This document shows, in pieces, positions 63,054 to 64,000 of a DNA stretch of 64,000 nucleotides. Source of the stretch: Granulosicoccus sp036478595 (lineage in GTDB: Bacteria; Pseudomonadota; Gammaproteobacteria; Granulosicoccales; Granulosicoccaceae); contig JAZGEF010000018.1 of NCBI GenBank assembly GCA_036478595.1, positions 27,213-91,212 on the forward strand, read 5' to 3'. The position numbers and the translations under genes are program-made. Under the pieces are notes generated by a model. The model was not told where the DNA came from, ran no database searches, and worked only from the letters and a program-made list of their open reading frames with translations. The stretch's first letter is position 1, and each line of letters opens with the position of its first letter.

Positions 63054-64000
63054 ATGTCCAAACAAATCGACTTCCGAGTGGATCCAAGCGCTTACCGCCA
63101 TTGGTGTGTTGAGTACGACGGCCCTATTGCTACTCTCAGTATGGATGTTGACGAAAATGGTGGACTTTTTGAAGGATATGAGCTCAAACTTAATTCCTAC
63201 GACCTAGGCGTTGATATTGAACTCAACGACGTCGTACAACGCATGCGCTTCGAACACCCTGAGATAAAAGTAGTCGTGATGCGTTCAGGGAAGGAGAACG
63301 TATTTTGTGCTGGTGCCAATATCCGGATGCTGGGCGGGGCAGCGCACAGCCATAAGGTCAATTTTTGTAAGTTCACCAACGAAACTCGCAATGCTTTTGA
63401 AGCAGCTGAGCAAGACAGTGGGCAACAATACATTGCAGCAGTGAAGGGCGCTTGCGCAGGCGGTGGGTACGAACTAGCGCTTGCTTGCAATCACATTATG
63501 CTCACCGATGACAGCACGTCTGCTGTTGGCTTGCCGGAAGTGCCTTTACTGGCCGTGCTGCCTGGTACCGGTGGCCTTACTCGTATCACTGATAAACGCA
63601 AAATACGCCGTGACTTAGCCGACGTTTTTTGCTCCACTGAGGAGGGAGTTAAGGGCCAGCGTGCAAAAGACTGGCGTTTAGTCGACGAGCTTGTTCCCAA
63701 TTCGAAGTTTGCCGAGATAGTTGTAGAGCGCGCAAAAGAATTCGCAGCTAAGTCAAACAAGCCTGACATTAAGTCTGGTATCACATTCCACCCGCTTGAA
63801 CGAACCGCTACAGCTGAAGCGGTTCGTTGGTCAACACTAGATGTAGAAATTGATCGCGCTGGTCGAAAGGCAACATTCATACTAAATGGCCCGGAGGAAG
63901 ATGCACCCACAGATATGAATGATTTCCAAGCACAGGGCGATCAGGCGTATATGTTGAGATTATGTCGTGATCTTGAAGACGCTATCTTGCATATGCGCTT
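63054..64000 (+). CDS. boxC: 2,3-epoxybenzoyl-CoA dihydrolase, partial
   Basis: The ATG at 63054 opens a frame that runs off the window (315 complete codons). MSKQIDFRVDPSAYRHWCVE, SGKENVFCAGANIRMLGG and CAGGGYELALACNHIML are hallmarks of BoxC, a long crotonase-type enzyme. It opens 2,3-epoxybenzoyl-CoA and releases formate. The gene suggests that boxB/boxA and other box genes follow to the right. The benzoate-CoA ligase needed to feed it could be the gene at 22632. Confidence 0.93.
   Translation, partial: MSKQIDFRVDPSAYRHWCVEYDGPIATLSMDVDENGGLFEGYELKLNSYDLGVDIELNDVVQRMRFEHPEIKVVVMRSGKENVFCAGANIRMLGGAAHSHKVNFCKFTNETRNAFEAAEQDSGQQYIAAVKGACAGGGYELALACNHIMLTDDSTSAVGLPEVPLLAVLPGTGGLTRITDKRKIRRDLADVFCSTEEGVKGQRAKDWRLVDELVPNSKFAEIVVERAKEFAAKSNKPDIKSGITFHPLERTATAEAVRWSTLDVEIDRAGRKATFILNGPEEDAPTDMNDFQAQGDQAYMLRLCRDLEDAILHMR

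Overview
This window most likely comes from a marine-type gammaproteobacterium of moderate GC content. The evidence is a long, class II (E. coli-like) ilvC with a divergent ilvY, a ModF-type double ATPase, and long tightly overlapping operons for aerobic and CoA-dependent breakdown of aromatic compounds. No rRNA or tRNA gene and no CRISPR array was seen. The species cannot be named from the sequence alone.

Layout. 1-6.3 kb is mostly housekeeping: a partial DUF2817 gene, a zinc peptidase, a TauE-type permease, modF and ilvY on the minus strand, then ilvC on the plus strand with a terminator. 6.3-11.4 kb (minus strand) holds a cytochrome P450, a decayed aminotransferase remnant, a metallo-beta-lactamase-fold hydrolase, a class III aminotransferase and an IclR regulator. 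11.5-22.4 kb (plus) is one long operon: a tripartite tricarboxylate-type transporter, two aldehyde dehydrogenases, a UPF0261 protein, and hpaE-hpaD-hpaG-hpaH of the homoprotocatechuate meta-cleavage route, followed by a D-lyxose isomerase-like cupin. 22.6-34.8 kb carries a benzoate-CoA-ligase-like gene, a C-terminally shortened hydratase/3-hydroxyacyl-CoA dehydrogenase, and a compact operon of the 2-aminobenzoyl-CoA (anthraniloyl-CoA) type: FAD monooxygenase/Old-Yellow-Enzyme fusion, SDR, MarR, enoyl-CoA hydratase, acyl-CoA dehydrogenase, CoA ligase, thioesterase and RidA.

35-57 kb is the most interesting part. A MarR gene at 44.5 kb sits among three gene blocks that share a near-identical palindrome (core TGYAAATGCA): a cyclase-family hydrolase plus FAD oxidoreductase (plus strand), a second FAD oxidoreductase plus a peptide-type ABC transporter (minus strand), and a ten-gene operon (plus strand) of 2-oxoacid:ferredoxin oxidoreductase (iorAB), Rieske dioxygenase with its reductase, acyl-CoA ligase, a thiolase-fold protein without the nucleophilic cysteine, a DUF35/degenerate-SDR fusion, an isatin-hydrolase-like cyclase and an SDR. 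I infer a catabolic route for an indole-type compound such as indole-3-acetate. Ring oxidation and CoA activation would be followed by retro-aldol release of acetyl-CoA, opening of isatin, and delivery of anthranilate or anthraniloyl-CoA to the neighbouring anthraniloyl-CoA operon. This is a hypothesis built from families and gene order.

57-64 kb has a GFA-family gene, a decayed Tn3-family element with 85-bp terminal inverted repeats, and the left end of a benzoyl-CoA epoxidation (box) locus: thioesterase, alpha/beta hydrolase-DUF309 fusion and boxC, which runs off the window. Several short gene remnants (aminotransferase, isochorismatase-like, EamA-like, transposase) show that the spaces between these catabolic modules have been eroded by deletion.
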